Assembly (NCBI RefSeq): GCF_004366355.1
Contig: NZ_SODV01000001.1
Location: 1,674,001-1,738,000, forward strand
Direction of reading: 5' to 3'
DNA: 64,000 nt
Source of the DNA: Dinghuibacter silviterrae
GTDB lineage: Bacteria; Bacteroidota; Bacteroidia; Chitinophagales; Chitinophagaceae
Shown piece by piece: positions 16,526 to 25,365 of the stretch; the stretch's first letter is position 1; each line of letters begins with the position of its first letter. Below the pieces are notes generated by a model. That model was not told the DNA's origin and did no database searches. It saw only the letters and a list, made by a program, of their open reading frames with translations. Both the position numbers and the translations under genes were made by a program.

Positions 16526-16568
16526 CAGGAAATATCCTGGCGATATAATATCGCTGGGATATTTCCTG
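16526..16568 (+). promoter_or_regulatory. Long hairpin between peptide and lipoprotein genes
   Basis: CAGGAAATATCCTGGCGATA and TATCGCTGGGATATTTCCTG form a 20-position stem with only two non-standard pairs and a tiny loop. No T tract follows, so it is not a classic terminator. It could stabilise the upstream peptide mRNA or lower read-through into the downstream genes. Confidence 0.65.
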
Positions 16569-16602
16569 ATACCTATCAGATGTTAAAAGATGTAGGAATT
16601 TT

Positions 16603-17766
16603 ATGCTTTTTTACATAAAAAGAATCGAGGGTTTGGCGCTGATGCTAATATTTGTCCTCCTTGGATGCAAGGGTAACAAAAATCATGTTCCTTCCCCAAT
16701 GGTAATCCTTCATGTGACCGACTCATCCACCTCCTGGCAATCAAGTGACCGGTTATCGGATCTTATAACACCCATACGCTTTGTACCGCTGGAGCGGTCG
16801 GAAGTAGCCAATATTGGGAATGTCGACAAACTCCTGGCTATCGATGACAAGTTTTACATACTGGATAAGTCATCGGCCAAATGCGTTTTCATTTTTAGTT
16901 CTGACGGGAAATACTTGGGCACAATTGGCAGCCCCACTTCTTATAAACTCCCCAATGATATTACTTATGATGCGGCGAATCGTGAACTCTGGGTTTTGGA
17001 CGGCGGTAATAGGAAAATTCTTAGGTATTCACTCGAAGGCAATTATCATGGGGATATTCTTCTTGATTTCTATTGCGAGAACTTTGAATTTCACGGGACG
17101 GGAGTTGGATTTATCGGTGGACGGCAGGAGGATGACCTCCTTTTAGCCGATACGACAGGTAAAAAACTGACCTCCGATTTCCCTATGAATGCTATTAACT
17201 GTCTTCGTTTGGTAGACCCTTTGGTAAAATCAGATGACACGACAGCGTTTTTTAGAGAATATCTAAATGATACAATTTACCGGATAAAGGATGACTGGGT
17301 ATACCCTGCTTTTTATGTGGATTTCGGCACACATAAATTCATTCCACCAAAGACAACCGCTCCACCTGGTCTGCATGTTTTAATTCCGCCGGCGTCTAGC
17401 ATGGGCCAGATCAATCACTTTCTGGTTAGCCCTTCCTTCGTTACCTTTTCCTTTCAATATCAAGGGAAGGCGCTCTATGCGATTTATGATAGGGCCTCCA
17501 AAAAACTTAAAACATATAGCAGAAGCGCTAATAATGATCTGACCTTTGACAAGTATCCACCATACTCAATAGCCGCCAGGCGGGATACTTTCTACGCTCT
17601 TGTTCAACCTTATTCCCTTATTCCTTCGCTGAAGAATTGGTCACTTGACAATGCTGGATTGGATTCTTCGGAAAAATTGAATTTGAGCCGTATGATCGGA
17701 ATTTCAAATGGCATGACGGAATTATCCAATCCTGTGATTATGGCTTTTACATTTAATCATTTGTGA
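16603..17766 (+). CDS. 6-bladed beta-propeller lipoprotein
   Basis: This 387-residue protein has a lipoprotein signal with the lipobox LLGC near residue 22. The body shows NHL/6-bladed propeller repeats: KLLAIDDKFYILDKSSAKCV, then FSSDGKYLGTIG, ITYDAANRELWVLDGGNRK and ILRYSLEGNY. In Bacteroidota this BF2992-type propeller family is often encoded beside NVEALA proteins, as here. A binding or scaffolding role for the peptides is inference. The start at 16603 follows the hairpin by 34 bases, and the stop overlaps the next gene region. Confidence 0.85.
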   Translation: MLFYIKRIEGLALMLIFVLLGCKGNKNHVPSPMVILHVTDSSTSWQSSDRLSDLITPIRFVPLERSEVANIGNVDKLLAIDDKFYILDKSSAKCVFIFSSDGKYLGTIGSPTSYKLPNDITYDAANRELWVLDGGNRKILRYSLEGNYHGDILLDFYCENFEFHGTGVGFIGGRQEDDLLLADTTGKKLTSDFPMNAINCLRLVDPLVKSDDTTAFFREYLNDTIYRIKDDWVYPAFYVDFGTHKFIPPKTTAPPGLHVLIPPASSMGQINHFLVSPSFVTFSFQYQGKALYAIYDRASKKLKTYSRSANNDLTFDKYPPYSIAARRDTFYALVQPYSLIPSLKNWSLDNAGLDSSEKLNLSRMIGISNGMTELSNPVIMAFTFNHL

Positions 17767-17768
17767 AT

Positions 17769-18404
17769 ATGAAAATCGCTCTTACATACGCTGCGATCAT
17801 CTTATTGGCTGGCTTTGATGGCCTACTTCTTGTGAAGAATGCGAAAGCCGATAAGCAGGCAATAGAGACTAAAAGTCAATTGGATGAAGATAGGTCTGAT
17901 AATAACACTCTTCTCTTTGACGTATCCGAGTTGACTAAATACGATAGTCTTACCTACAAATCTGATGACTATCAACTTGACGGAGATTTGGAGCTTAAGG
18001 GGCTGGATGGAAAATCTGTCAGGCTTAAATCCCTGCTGAAATCCGGTCCCAAGCTCATTTTCCGGTATTCTGAAATTAACTGCAACGTTTGTTATCAAAA
18101 GGTTCTTGATGAACTCAGTGCCCTAATCAAAAAGATCGGACCTCAAAACATTCTCATTATCACCTCCTATTATAACCAGCGAGAGTTGTATAACTTTATG
18201 AGAGTCAATAATATTTCACAAAATGTATTTAATATTGGAACGGCCAGCCTCGGGCTGCCCATTGAAAAATACGATGTGCCGTTCTTGTTTATGGCTGATC
18301 AATCGCTGAAAACTAAGGTTCTTTTCGTACCTTATAAACGGAACCCCGGTTTAACAAAACAATATTTCTTGTCAGTTAAGGAAAGATACTTCTCAGAATC
18401 CTAA
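17769..18404 (+). CDS. Membrane-anchored thioredoxin-like protein
   Basis: About 211 residues. One N-terminal helix (ALTYAAIILLAGFDGLLLV) anchors it. The second half has a redoxin-like fold with a CxxC motif in EINCNVCYQKVLDEL (about 95-110), followed by NILIITSYYNQREL and a cis-Pro-like region VPFLFMAD. It should act on thiols in the periplasm, and the three upstream peptides with six Cys each are obvious candidate substrates. A GTG at 17763 overlapping the previous stop is an alternative start; the ATG at 17769 is preferred. Confidence 0.7.
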   Translation: MKIALTYAAIILLAGFDGLLLVKNAKADKQAIETKSQLDEDRSDNNTLLFDVSELTKYDSLTYKSDDYQLDGDLELKGLDGKSVRLKSLLKSGPKLIFRYSEINCNVCYQKVLDELSALIKKIGPQNILIITSYYNQRELYNFMRVNNISQNVFNIGTASLGLPIEKYDVPFLFMADQSLKTKVLFVPYKRNPGLTKQYFLSVKERYFSES

Positions 18405-18413
18405 TTTTTTAAC

Positions 18414-20771
18414 ATGAGTGTGGTTCGCGTTTTAAATAAGCGGCTTTCCTTGGTGAAGCTACTGGGCCTTACCAGTGGTTTTGTAATATTCCTATGCATT
18501 CTTCTTTATGTCAATTATGAATTTTCTTTTGATACGTGGTCACCAAAGCTGCGTGATGTTTACCGGGTATCGCTAATAACCAAAGATGGGCAGCCCTCCA
18601 TAACCACACAGCAACCTCTATCTCAATTCATACTTGAACACAACCCGGACGCAATCTCGGCAACTCGTGTGCTACTGGCGGCGCGTGGTGAGCTTGACCC
18701 TCTTCTTTCCGCGGGGGAAACACAGATCTACAGAAACGATATACTGAGGGTTGACAGTAACTTTTTGACCGTTTTTCCATATCAGGTGGAAAATGGTGAT
18801 CCAAAGACAGTTCTTTCTGCCCCGAACAGCATTGTTATCACCCGCGACCTTAAGATGGCGCTTTTTGGTGATAAAAACCCCATTGGGAAGACGATCCAAT
18901 TAAACAAACAGGATCTCTTCACAGTTACCGGTGTCATCAACATGGATTCTTATCGCTCCCACCTATCATTTGGCGCCCTTATACCACTGCGCAGTAAGGC
19001 CAGAAACCAGCTTGATTGGAATATTGCCCGGTACGGGACTTATGTTGCACTAAAACAAGGCTACGCAAGTAAAAACCACCATGAAACGGCTGCATTCAAT
19101 GCCGCGCTCGACGGTATTCCAGCCTTGACCGGACAAGGACTTGCCCTAGGATATACACCCGTTCGGGACATTCACCTTCATTATGCCCAAAAGGAAGGGA
19201 GTCGAAGCAGTTATGATCTTGTTCTAATTTGCTTGCTCCTGGCCGTTCTAATCCTCGTTATTACTGTTGTAAATTATATTAACCTTACCATAGCAACCTC
19301 CATCAATCGTTACAAGGAAATATACGTAAGGCGGGTCATCGGAGCAGATACGGGGATGATCTTTTGGGGCATTCTTTCAGAGTCTTTAATCCATGTAGTC
19401 GCCGCAGTATTGTTGGCGTTTCTTCTGATCATGCCCTTGGCTCAAGGCTTAGGTCGGTTGCTTGATATGGATCTTCTCCACTGGTCGTCATATAGTTATA
19501 TTCGCTTTTTGGGGGAAATCGCGTTTTTAATCCTGATTACTGTTTGCTTAGCGGGGGGGTATCCTGCATTCGTGTTTTCCCGATATTCTGCCGCCCGGTT
19601 ATCCAAATTTGGGAGCACACCGCAATCAGAGCGGTCGTGGCTCCGGAAATTTTTGCTGGCCTTACAGTTTACGGTGTCCATTTTCTTCGTTTGCGTGAGC
19701 CTGGTCATATTCACTCAGGTTCGTTACTTACTTCATATGGATTATGGTTTTGTTCCGGACCAGGTATTCAAATACCAGGCCTCCTATGGTGTATACGCGC
19801 ACTACAATGCCTTTAAACATGATCTCCTTGATAATCCGTCCGTAAAGTCTGTTTCCCGCTGTAGCAATTATCCGGGTGACGGTTTGGCATTCACCCAGCT
19901 ACCCTTTACATATAAAGGAGAAAGCCACAACCTTGACTTGGTGTCCGTTGACTATGACTATTTCTCCACTTTGGGGGTCAAATTTATCAGCGGTCGGGAT
20001 TTCAATCCTGCCTATCCGACTGATTCCAGCAAAGGAATGATCATTAATGAGGCCTGCGCTCGGGAACTGGCATTTGACCCGGTTCGGTCTTCCTTTCTTG
20101 TTTCCCCTTGTGGTCAGGATAGTAGTCAACGAGCGAAGTCCATTTTGGGTGTTGTCGGTAACTATAATTCGGAGGGGTTTCAAGCGTCCGTTCGTCCTAC
20201 TGTGTATGTCATCAACTCAGGGTGCACTAACTCAATGACTTCCGTATTGGTGAAGGTGTCTCCCGGCAATTTGGTGGGAACAACTCACTATATAGAAAAG
20301 ACTTGGAATAATTATAATAACGTTCTACCGATTAGGCCTAAAACGGTCCAGGACGAATTTCTAAAGTATCTTATCACTTATCAACGCATGGAAAAAATCT
20401 TTTTCATTTCAACAATGGGCCTTATTCTTATATCGCTGCTCGGTATATTTTCGCTTGCCAGTTTCGAGCTTGACCAGCGCTGGCGGGAATTGAGTATTAG
20501 AAAGGTCTTGGGGGCCACCATGTACGACCTCTTCCGGGTGTTGAATATGCCGCTTATTTACATATTGCTTGTTGCGAATTTGGTGGCAGTGCCGCTTGCC
20601 TGGTATTTTTCAAAAATTTGGCTAAATAATTTCACTTATCGTGTACAAATGCCCGTTCTGGTATTTTCCTTAACCACGGCATTTAGTGTGCTGGTTAGCC
20701 TGGTTGTTGCCAATACAAGAATGTCAAAACTGATTTCCTTAAACCCCTCCCAAAAATTGCGGGAGAATTAA
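18414..20771 (+). CDS. FtsX/MacB-type ABC transporter permease
   Basis: This 785-residue protein has the MacB architecture: a first membrane helix near 15-35, a large periplasmic domain, three helices (VLICLLLAVLILVITVVNYI; ESLIHVVAAVLLAFLLIMPL; EIAFLILITVCLAGGYPAF), then a second copy of the layout ending with three more helices. YKEIYVRRVIGAD and WRELSIRKVLGAT are the two FtsX signature segments. Such permeases move peptides or lipoproteins out of the inner membrane using a separate ATPase. No ATPase gene is present nearby, so one must be supplied from elsewhere. Confidence 0.88.
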   Translation: MSVVRVLNKRLSLVKLLGLTSGFVIFLCILLYVNYEFSFDTWSPKLRDVYRVSLITKDGQPSITTQQPLSQFILEHNPDAISATRVLLAARGELDPLLSAGETQIYRNDILRVDSNFLTVFPYQVENGDPKTVLSAPNSIVITRDLKMALFGDKNPIGKTIQLNKQDLFTVTGVINMDSYRSHLSFGALIPLRSKARNQLDWNIARYGTYVALKQGYASKNHHETAAFNAALDGIPALTGQGLALGYTPVRDIHLHYAQKEGSRSSYDLVLICLLLAVLILVITVVNYINLTIATSINRYKEIYVRRVIGADTGMIFWGILSESLIHVVAAVLLAFLLIMPLAQGLGRLLDMDLLHWSSYSYIRFLGEIAFLILITVCLAGGYPAFVFSRYSAARLSKFGSTPQSERSWLRKFLLALQFTVSIFFVCVSLVIFTQVRYLLHMDYGFVPDQVFKYQASYGVYAHYNAFKHDLLDNPSVKSVSRCSNYPGDGLAFTQLPFTYKGESHNLDLVSVDYDYFSTLGVKFISGRDFNPAYPTDSSKGMIINEACARELAFDPVRSSFLVSPCGQDSSQRAKSILGVVGNYNSEGFQASVRPTVYVINSGCTNSMTSVLVKVSPGNLVGTTHYIEKTWNNYNNVLPIRPKTVQDEFLKYLITYQRMEKIFFISTMGLILISLLGIFSLASFELDQRWRELSIRKVLGATMYDLFRVLNMPLIYILLVANLVAVPLAWYFSKIWLNNFTYRVQMPVLVFSLTTAFSVLVSLVVANTRMSKLISLNPSQKLREN

Positions 20772-20780
20772 TTCTCAAAT

Positions 20781-21698
20781 GTGAAGTTTGGCAAAAGAGA
20801 GGTAATAGGGTTAATTTCATTAGTGATTTTGGCCGTTGGGGAGTATTGCCTTCAGCTACAATATTGGTTTGTTGCATGTCTATTCACACTGATCGCACTT
20901 TGCGTGATTGGAGGGAGATATCTTTGGCTGAGTCAGTTACTGGGAAAATTCAAGGCCGTTCGAGTGGTTTCAATATATGTTTTGTCGATTTTAATGATTT
21001 TTCTATTCACTGGATTTATTGGATCTGCTTATGAAATTCCCTCAGATTCAATGTCCCCGACAGTAATTCAGGGAGATTATCTTTGGTGTAATAAATTAGC
21101 TTACGGAACAGTTGTCCGGGGTGACATCTTTCAGTCCTTTCTAAAATTGATCTTCCATCCTTCACGGATTTATTTTCGCAATCCGGAATTGAATTATTCC
21201 CGTGTATTTTGCACCTCACAAATTCGCAGAAGTGATATTGTGATTTTTAAAAGTCCTGAACGGAACGACGAGTCGATGGTTAAGCGGATTGTTGGACTTC
21301 CTGGGGAAACCGTAGAGATGCGCCGAGGGATGGTTTATATCAACAGTACCCTTGTCAAGCCAATATTGGGGGAGGCGGCTGATACTTGCGATTTGACCGC
21401 TATTCAAATTCCCTATAGGGGTATGACTATACACCTCAATAAAACCTCATTACAGAAATTTCGTCAGGTAATGGAGGTCTATGAGGGATTCCACATCAGC
21501 CTTTTACAAGATACAAGCAAGATCGCGTGTACCTATACATTCCGCCAAGACTACTATTTTGCCCTGGGTGACAATCGGCCGAATTCAAGGGATTCTAGAT
21601 CTTGGGGATTTGTTCCTGAAGATTATATCATTGGAAGAGCGGAAGCCGTTCTTTTTTCCACTGCAAAACTAAATCGCGTTTTGCGGCTCATTCAATGA
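20781..21698 (+). CDS. lepB: Signal peptidase I
   Basis: This 305-residue protein has three predicted N-terminal helices, then the catalytic Ser in EIPSDSMSPTV (about 90), the general-base Lys in SMVKRIVGLPGE (about 168) and the family motif ALGDNRPNSRDSRSWGFVP. It removes signal peptides at A-x-A sites on the periplasmic side. Being last in the operon with three peptides carrying A-x-A sites suggests a dedicated processing enzyme. The start is a GTG; no in-frame ATG fits, and the gap to the permease stop is only 9 bases. Confidence 0.92.
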   Translation: MKFGKREVIGLISLVILAVGEYCLQLQYWFVACLFTLIALCVIGGRYLWLSQLLGKFKAVRVVSIYVLSILMIFLFTGFIGSAYEIPSDSMSPTVIQGDYLWCNKLAYGTVVRGDIFQSFLKLIFHPSRIYFRNPELNYSRVFCTSQIRRSDIVIFKSPERNDESMVKRIVGLPGETVEMRRGMVYINSTLVKPILGEAADTCDLTAIQIPYRGMTIHLNKTSLQKFRQVMEVYEGFHISLLQDTSKIACTYTFRQDYYFALGDNRPNSRDSRSWGFVPEDYIIGRAEAVLFSTAKLNRVLRLIQ

Positions 21699-21783
21699 TA
21701 TTTGTCCTTATAAAATCGTTATTGGGATAATATTTTATGTCTAAACAATTGTCATTACTATATTAGTTGTAAATGTACATTGG

Positions 21784-22101
21784 ATGCCTTTCCAATTCAG
21801 CCATATATTCCAAAATGCGACGGATGGGAGGTTGGTACGAAGGCTCAAAAATGGCGATTTTCAGGCTTATGGGATATTGATTCGGAAGTATCAATATTTT
21901 GTTAACTCGACCGCCTACAAGCTTACCTTAGATAAGGCTGCCGGTTACAACCTTGCAGTTGAATCTATGTTGGCGCTTTGGAACTTTCGGGCGGCAATTC
22001 CTAAAAGTAGTGGTATTAGACAAAAAGGGTTTCTTGAATTCCTGCGCGAACTTATTCGGTTTTATTTTTTACTAAATAGGCGTCATGGTGTTACTGACTA
22101 A
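21784..22101 (+). CDS. Sigma-70 region-2-like protein, 105 residues
   Basis: The sequence LVRRLKNGDFQAYGILIRKY, then YKLTLDKAAGYNLAVES and LWNFRAAIP, matches the sigma region 2 layout and the protein at 5144. It ends soon after FLEFLRELIRFYF, with no region 4. It lies 85 bases after the signal peptidase gene and before the conjugative element. Whether it is a functional regulator or a remnant is open. Confidence 0.5.
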   Translation: MPFQFSHIFQNATDGRLVRRLKNGDFQAYGILIRKYQYFVNSTAYKLTLDKAAGYNLAVESMLALWNFRAAIPKSSGIRQKGFLEFLRELIRFYFLLNRRHGVTD

Positions 22102-22371
22102 TTGGGACTATTACCTTTTGCTTTTCTTGATGAAACTTGGAAGGCATAGGCGCCTTCATCATGAGCAACGTCCTGAGAGATAGCCTTCCACTCCCTTATT
22201 CGATGAAGTCAATTTCTTATCGCGCCGATGGCTATTCGCCAGCGGTTAAATTCATTATTCGACCAAAATCTCCATCCGTTCAATTGAATAGTGTTTCTTC
22301 ATTGCTATCTTCTGAAGCATACATCTGGAAAATCCCTCGATCCACATCATGATACCTTTAAAAGGTGCGTT
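22102..22371. other. Intergenic stretch before the conjugative element
   Basis: No gene is convincing here. A 71-codon frame (22137-22352) has no motif, and the frame upstream of the RteC start reads through without conserved character. No tRNA or clear direct repeat that could be the left end of the element was found. Confidence 0.4.
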
Positions 22372-23211
22372 ATGGGTGAGTTTTTCGAGGAGATTCGGCA
22401 GAGCATAAATACGCAACTTGAATCAGTGGAGCGGACCGCCGGAAGTATGCTGGAACAGTCGAAGCTTGCAATTCCTGCCATCAGGCAACATATTGAGCGA
22501 CTCCGGGAACACGTGCTTAGAGATGGGTTTGCCGATCCATCCGATGAAGTTACATTTTTTAGGAATGAACTTCCACATTTCTACAAGCATCTGATATTCT
22601 ACCGACACGTGTATTTTATTGAGACGCGGCGGCCCGTGGTCAAAGAAGAGGAGGCGCTATTCCTGGAGCAGGAGCGTGCGGCCCTGCAATTACACTTCGA
22701 GAAATACCGGGAGTTCTATACCTATTTCCGCAGCGGGGAAACTTTCCTGGATGAGAAACTATTTGTTCGGGGCAATGAAGATTTGCTATTCACCATCGAG
22801 GAATACACGGATGTCATTGACAGCAGGTTTTGTACTTCGCACAGCTACCTGGTTGCCCGGATGCATGCCGACAACATGATCTTAGCGTATCTGAATGAAC
22901 TGGAGACCGGTGACAAGTTGGTGCTGCACCAGAGTCACGAGCCCATTACCTGGACTGATCCGAAGGTCGGCCTTATCGAGTTGTGTTATGCGCTATATTC
23001 AAAAGGGGCTGTCAATAACGGGAAAGCCCATCTCAAGGATATTATCAAAGGTGTGGAGTACATCTTCAACATCACGCTGGGCAATTATACTGCTGTCATA
23101 CAACAGAACATCCGCATCCGTAAGAAGACGAGGATGGCTTATTTGGCGGATCTGATAAAATTTACAGAAAGCCACATGGATGATCAAGATGAGCATCCGC
23201 AATATAAGTGA
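22372..23211 (+). CDS. rteC: RteC-like regulator of conjugative transposon
   Basis: About 279 residues, starting MGEFFEEIR. The central region (FFRNELPHFYKHLIFYRHVYFIETRRP split as FFRNELPHFYKHLIFY and RHVYFIETRRP; then FHRSGETFLDEK-like YFRSGETFLDEKLFVRG) and the C-terminal TDPKVGLIELCYALY with GAVNNGKAHLKDI are typical of RteC. In CTnDOT RteC activates the excision genes in response to tetracycline through RteA/B; neither RteA/B nor a tetQ gene is seen here. A longer frame from 22291 lacks conserved sequence at its start. Confidence 0.88.
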   Translation: MGEFFEEIRQSINTQLESVERTAGSMLEQSKLAIPAIRQHIERLREHVLRDGFADPSDEVTFFRNELPHFYKHLIFYRHVYFIETRRPVVKEEEALFLEQERAALQLHFEKYREFYTYFRSGETFLDEKLFVRGNEDLLFTIEEYTDVIDSRFCTSHSYLVARMHADNMILAYLNELETGDKLVLHQSHEPITWTDPKVGLIELCYALYSKGAVNNGKAHLKDIIKGVEYIFNITLGNYTAVIQQNIRIRKKTRMAYLADLIKFTESHMDDQDEHPQYK

Positions 23212-23327
23212 TGAGTCCGTGCCGAATGGCGAAAATGATGTATAATTTATCGATAATAAAATTCTCAATTTTTCTTTATATTGGCGACTAAACGCCTTTT
23301 CAACTTTATTAAATCTGAGCTGCATCA

Positions 23328-23570
23328 ATGAAACACTCATCTTACGACATTAGCCAATGGCTTCAAATCCTTGATGGCGAATGCAAAGAAGGTGCTATTG
23401 CCTATTGGAATGAGCAAGGCGCAAAGCGGCTGATGGTCGGAAATTTCAAGACCGCCTTTTCAGAAGCATTCAATTGGTCAAAGACTCCTGAAGGTACAAG
23501 TTGTTGGTCCTACATTGCAAGTAACCCTCAATATTTTGTACAAAAGAAATACCGAGCCTACATGATGTAA
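23328..23570 (+). CDS. Hypothetical protein, 80 residues
   Basis: A small protein with no recognised family, starting MKHSSYDISQWLQIL and containing two WxxxP/W-rich parts (FNWSKTPEGTSCWSYI). No signal peptide or membrane helix. It lies between RteC and the tra operon. Confidence 0.5.
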   Translation: MKHSSYDISQWLQILDGECKEGAIAYWNEQGAKRLMVGNFKTAFSEAFNWSKTPEGTSCWSYIASNPQYFVQKKYRAYMM

Positions 23571-23872
23571 TTCCCCGACTAGCTTTGGATGCCACTATTC
23601 TCCCTGGGTGAAAGTCGTTTTCACATCACCCATATTCCACAATGGATACAAAAGAAAAAGGTTTTCGGAAAACCTTGTGAGGTACTTAAGTTAGAATACA
23701 GACTATTAATATAGGATGCAAGTCCAGAATGGAGTTTCTTAGGAGAAAACTCACTCTTGATTTGGAAAAGAATTTTTATTAATTAATACAAAACATACAA
23801 AAACGCCCTTCTCGGCGCCCCACTTTTGCTATCACCAGCGGGCAATACCGCCCCGGTGAAAAGCTTAAGTAT
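23571..23872. other. Intergenic region upstream of the tra operon
   Basis: No gene is seen. It holds a perfect palindrome GGTTTTC-G-GAAAACC around 23658-23672, and GC-rich inverted segments near 23805-23860 (CAGCGGGCAATACCGCCCCGGTG). It may carry the tra promoter; an oriT cannot be told from sequence alone. Confidence 0.3.
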
Positions 23873-24274
23873 ATGCTACATGATTTCTCATGGGTTCAGT
23901 ATTTAGTAGGAGCGGGCGTCCTTATAACCCTCTATTACCTTGCTGTAGCCGCCCTTTTTTTTCGTGACGATCTGAAGCGCGTTTTTGTCCCCCACTCCCG
24001 GAACAGCTTAACACCCCCTGCCGCTGAGGAGCCGGTGTTCAACCCATTCAAATCGTTGGAGGCTTTTGTGAACCAAATAGAAGAAACGTTGGCGGCGGCC
24101 GGGCAGGGTGCAGGTAAACCGGCGCTGCTGGATGCTCTCAAACCGGTGATGGTTGGTTATGACGGGTTACAAGTCCGTGCATACCGCATTGCCATATTCA
24201 ACAAGACCATAGAACTGGCAAAGAAACTTTGCGGGGTTGGGATCAGTGTCGCGGAACTGGAGGCTTTGGTATGA
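23873..24274 (+). CDS. Conjugation-associated membrane protein, 133 residues
   Basis: An N-terminal helix (YLVGAGVLITLYYLAVAALFF) is followed by a soluble part with PAAEEPVFNPFKSLE and a helical tail (LAKKLCGVGISVAELEALV). Similar short membrane proteins precede traE in Bacteroidetes conjugative elements. It may be a TraD-like position gene, but I cannot assign a letter. It starts the run of closely spaced tra genes. Confidence 0.6.
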   Translation: MLHDFSWVQYLVGAGVLITLYYLAVAALFFRDDLKRVFVPHSRNSLTPPAAEEPVFNPFKSLEAFVNQIEETLAAAGQGAGKPALLDALKPVMVGYDGLQVRAYRIAIFNKTIELAKKLCGVGISVAELEALV

Positions 24275-24326
24275 TCCCGCCCCGCTTTTTATACAAGACA
24301 TATTCCACTACTTGAGGAGGTAAGTT

Positions 24327-24626
24327 ATGTGCAAGAGAAAGATAGTGTTAACAGCCGCCGCTTTCGTGAGTACAGCAGTGGTCTATGGTCAGGATGGCAA
24401 CGCGGGTATCTCCCAGGCTACCAGCGCTGTAAAGGGATATTTTGCGACTGGCACCTCGCTGATGTACGCCATCGGAGCCGTGGTCGGGCTGATCGGCGCC
24501 ATAAAAGTGTATAATAAATGGAGCGCGGGGGAGCCGGATACCGCAAAGGTGGCTTCCGCCTGGTTTGGGGCGTGTATTTTTCTCGTCGTGGTGGCAACCG
24601 TCTTAAAGGCATTCTTTGGCGTTTAA
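24327..24626 (+). CDS. traE: Conjugative transfer protein TraE (DUF4134)
   Basis: This 99-residue protein has a signal peptide (cleavage near VYG) and two helices (LMYAIGAVVGLIGAIKVY; WFGACIFLVVVATVLKAFF) with ISQATSAVKGYF between signal and helix 1. This is the DUF4134/TraE pattern; it is thought to be a VirB2/VirB3-like pilin or membrane component of the mating channel. The gene ends 10 bases before the next start. Confidence 0.9.
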   Translation: MCKRKIVLTAAAFVSTAVVYGQDGNAGISQATSAVKGYFATGTSLMYAIGAVVGLIGAIKVYNKWSAGEPDTAKVASAWFGACIFLVVVATVLKAFFGV

Positions 24627-24636
24627 ATGCGCGGAC

Positions 24637-24996
24637 ATGGGCAGGAAATTACCGGTAGTGGAGGTGGCGGGAATCTGTTTCTATATAGATGTGATGCGTG
24701 AAGAATTGCGCCAGGTGGATAATTCTAAGAATACCATCTCCTTTAATTTTTTCCGACAGGAAGGCGATGGCTATGTTTTTCTATACGATGTGGGCGCACG
24801 CCGGGCCCGGCAGCGCAACGAAGAATTTGATGGGGCCGTAGTATGCTGGGCGATGCTACCTGCGCTCATGGAATTGGATCCACAGGGCCTGGCCGATAAA
24901 TATGATATTCCTATCGAAGAGCTATGCCCCGATAAGTCTTTTTATCCACCACAAAGGGTAACAGCCCGGCTGATACCATTTGAGACGGAAATATAG
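24637..24996 (+). CDS. Element-encoded hypothetical protein between traE and traF
   Basis: About 119 residues starting MGRKLPVVEVAG. The frame could begin with TTG at 24616 inside traE, but the ATG at 24637 is a better start. It has a beta-rich start (ICFYIDVMREELRQVD; YVFLYDVGARRARQR) and a helical acidic end (KYDIPIEELCPDKS). No family recognised. It is one of the insertions that separates traE from traF here. Confidence 0.6.
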   Translation: MGRKLPVVEVAGICFYIDVMREELRQVDNSKNTISFNFFRQEGDGYVFLYDVGARRARQRNEEFDGAVVCWAMLPALMELDPQGLADKYDIPIEELCPDKSFYPPQRVTARLIPFETEI

Positions 24997-25020
24997 TGTT
25001 CATGCAAAAAGTGTGAAAAC

Positions 25021-25365
25021 GTGAATAAGGAAGTATTGAAATATACCATCAACAAAGGCATAAACCGGTCCATCGAATTTCGTGGATTGAAGGGCCAGTA
25101 CATTGGCTACCTGGCCGCAGGACTGGCGGGGCTGTTGGTTGTTTTTGCCATAGGTTATATAGCGGGGGTGCCTGTTTACCTGTGCCTGGCGGTTGTGATG
25201 CTGGCAGGATCGGGGTTGTTTACGTGGGTATACCGTTTCAGCCATAGGTACGGGGAACATGGACTGATGAAGGCCATGGCTTTCCGGCAGGTGCCCTCCG
25301 CTATTATCTGCCGCTCAAGGAGAGTGTTTTTCGGACTAAATAATAAAATCAAGGCATCGAAATGA
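25021..25365 (+). CDS. traF: Conjugative transfer protein TraF (DUF4133)
   Basis: This 114-residue protein begins INKGINRSIEFRGLKGQYI, the typical DUF4133 opening, followed by two helices (YLAAGLAGLLVVFAIGYIAG; YLCLAVVMLAGSGLFTWVY). It is a VirB3-like membrane component next to the VirB4-type ATPase, whose gene starts 4 bases before this one ends. Confidence 0.9.
   Translation: MNKEVLKYTINKGINRSIEFRGLKGQYIGYLAAGLAGLLVVFAIGYIAGVPVYLCLAVVMLAGSGLFTWVYRFSHRYGEHGLMKAMAFRQVPSAIICRSRRVFFGLNNKIKASK

Noticed and set aside
22137-22352. 71-codon frame before RteC
   Set aside because: No motif and overlap with the frame leading into RteC; not supported as a gene.
23571-23872. oriT upstream of the tra operon
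   Set aside because: Palindromes are present but no relaxase gene is nearby and no nic-site consensus is known for this element.
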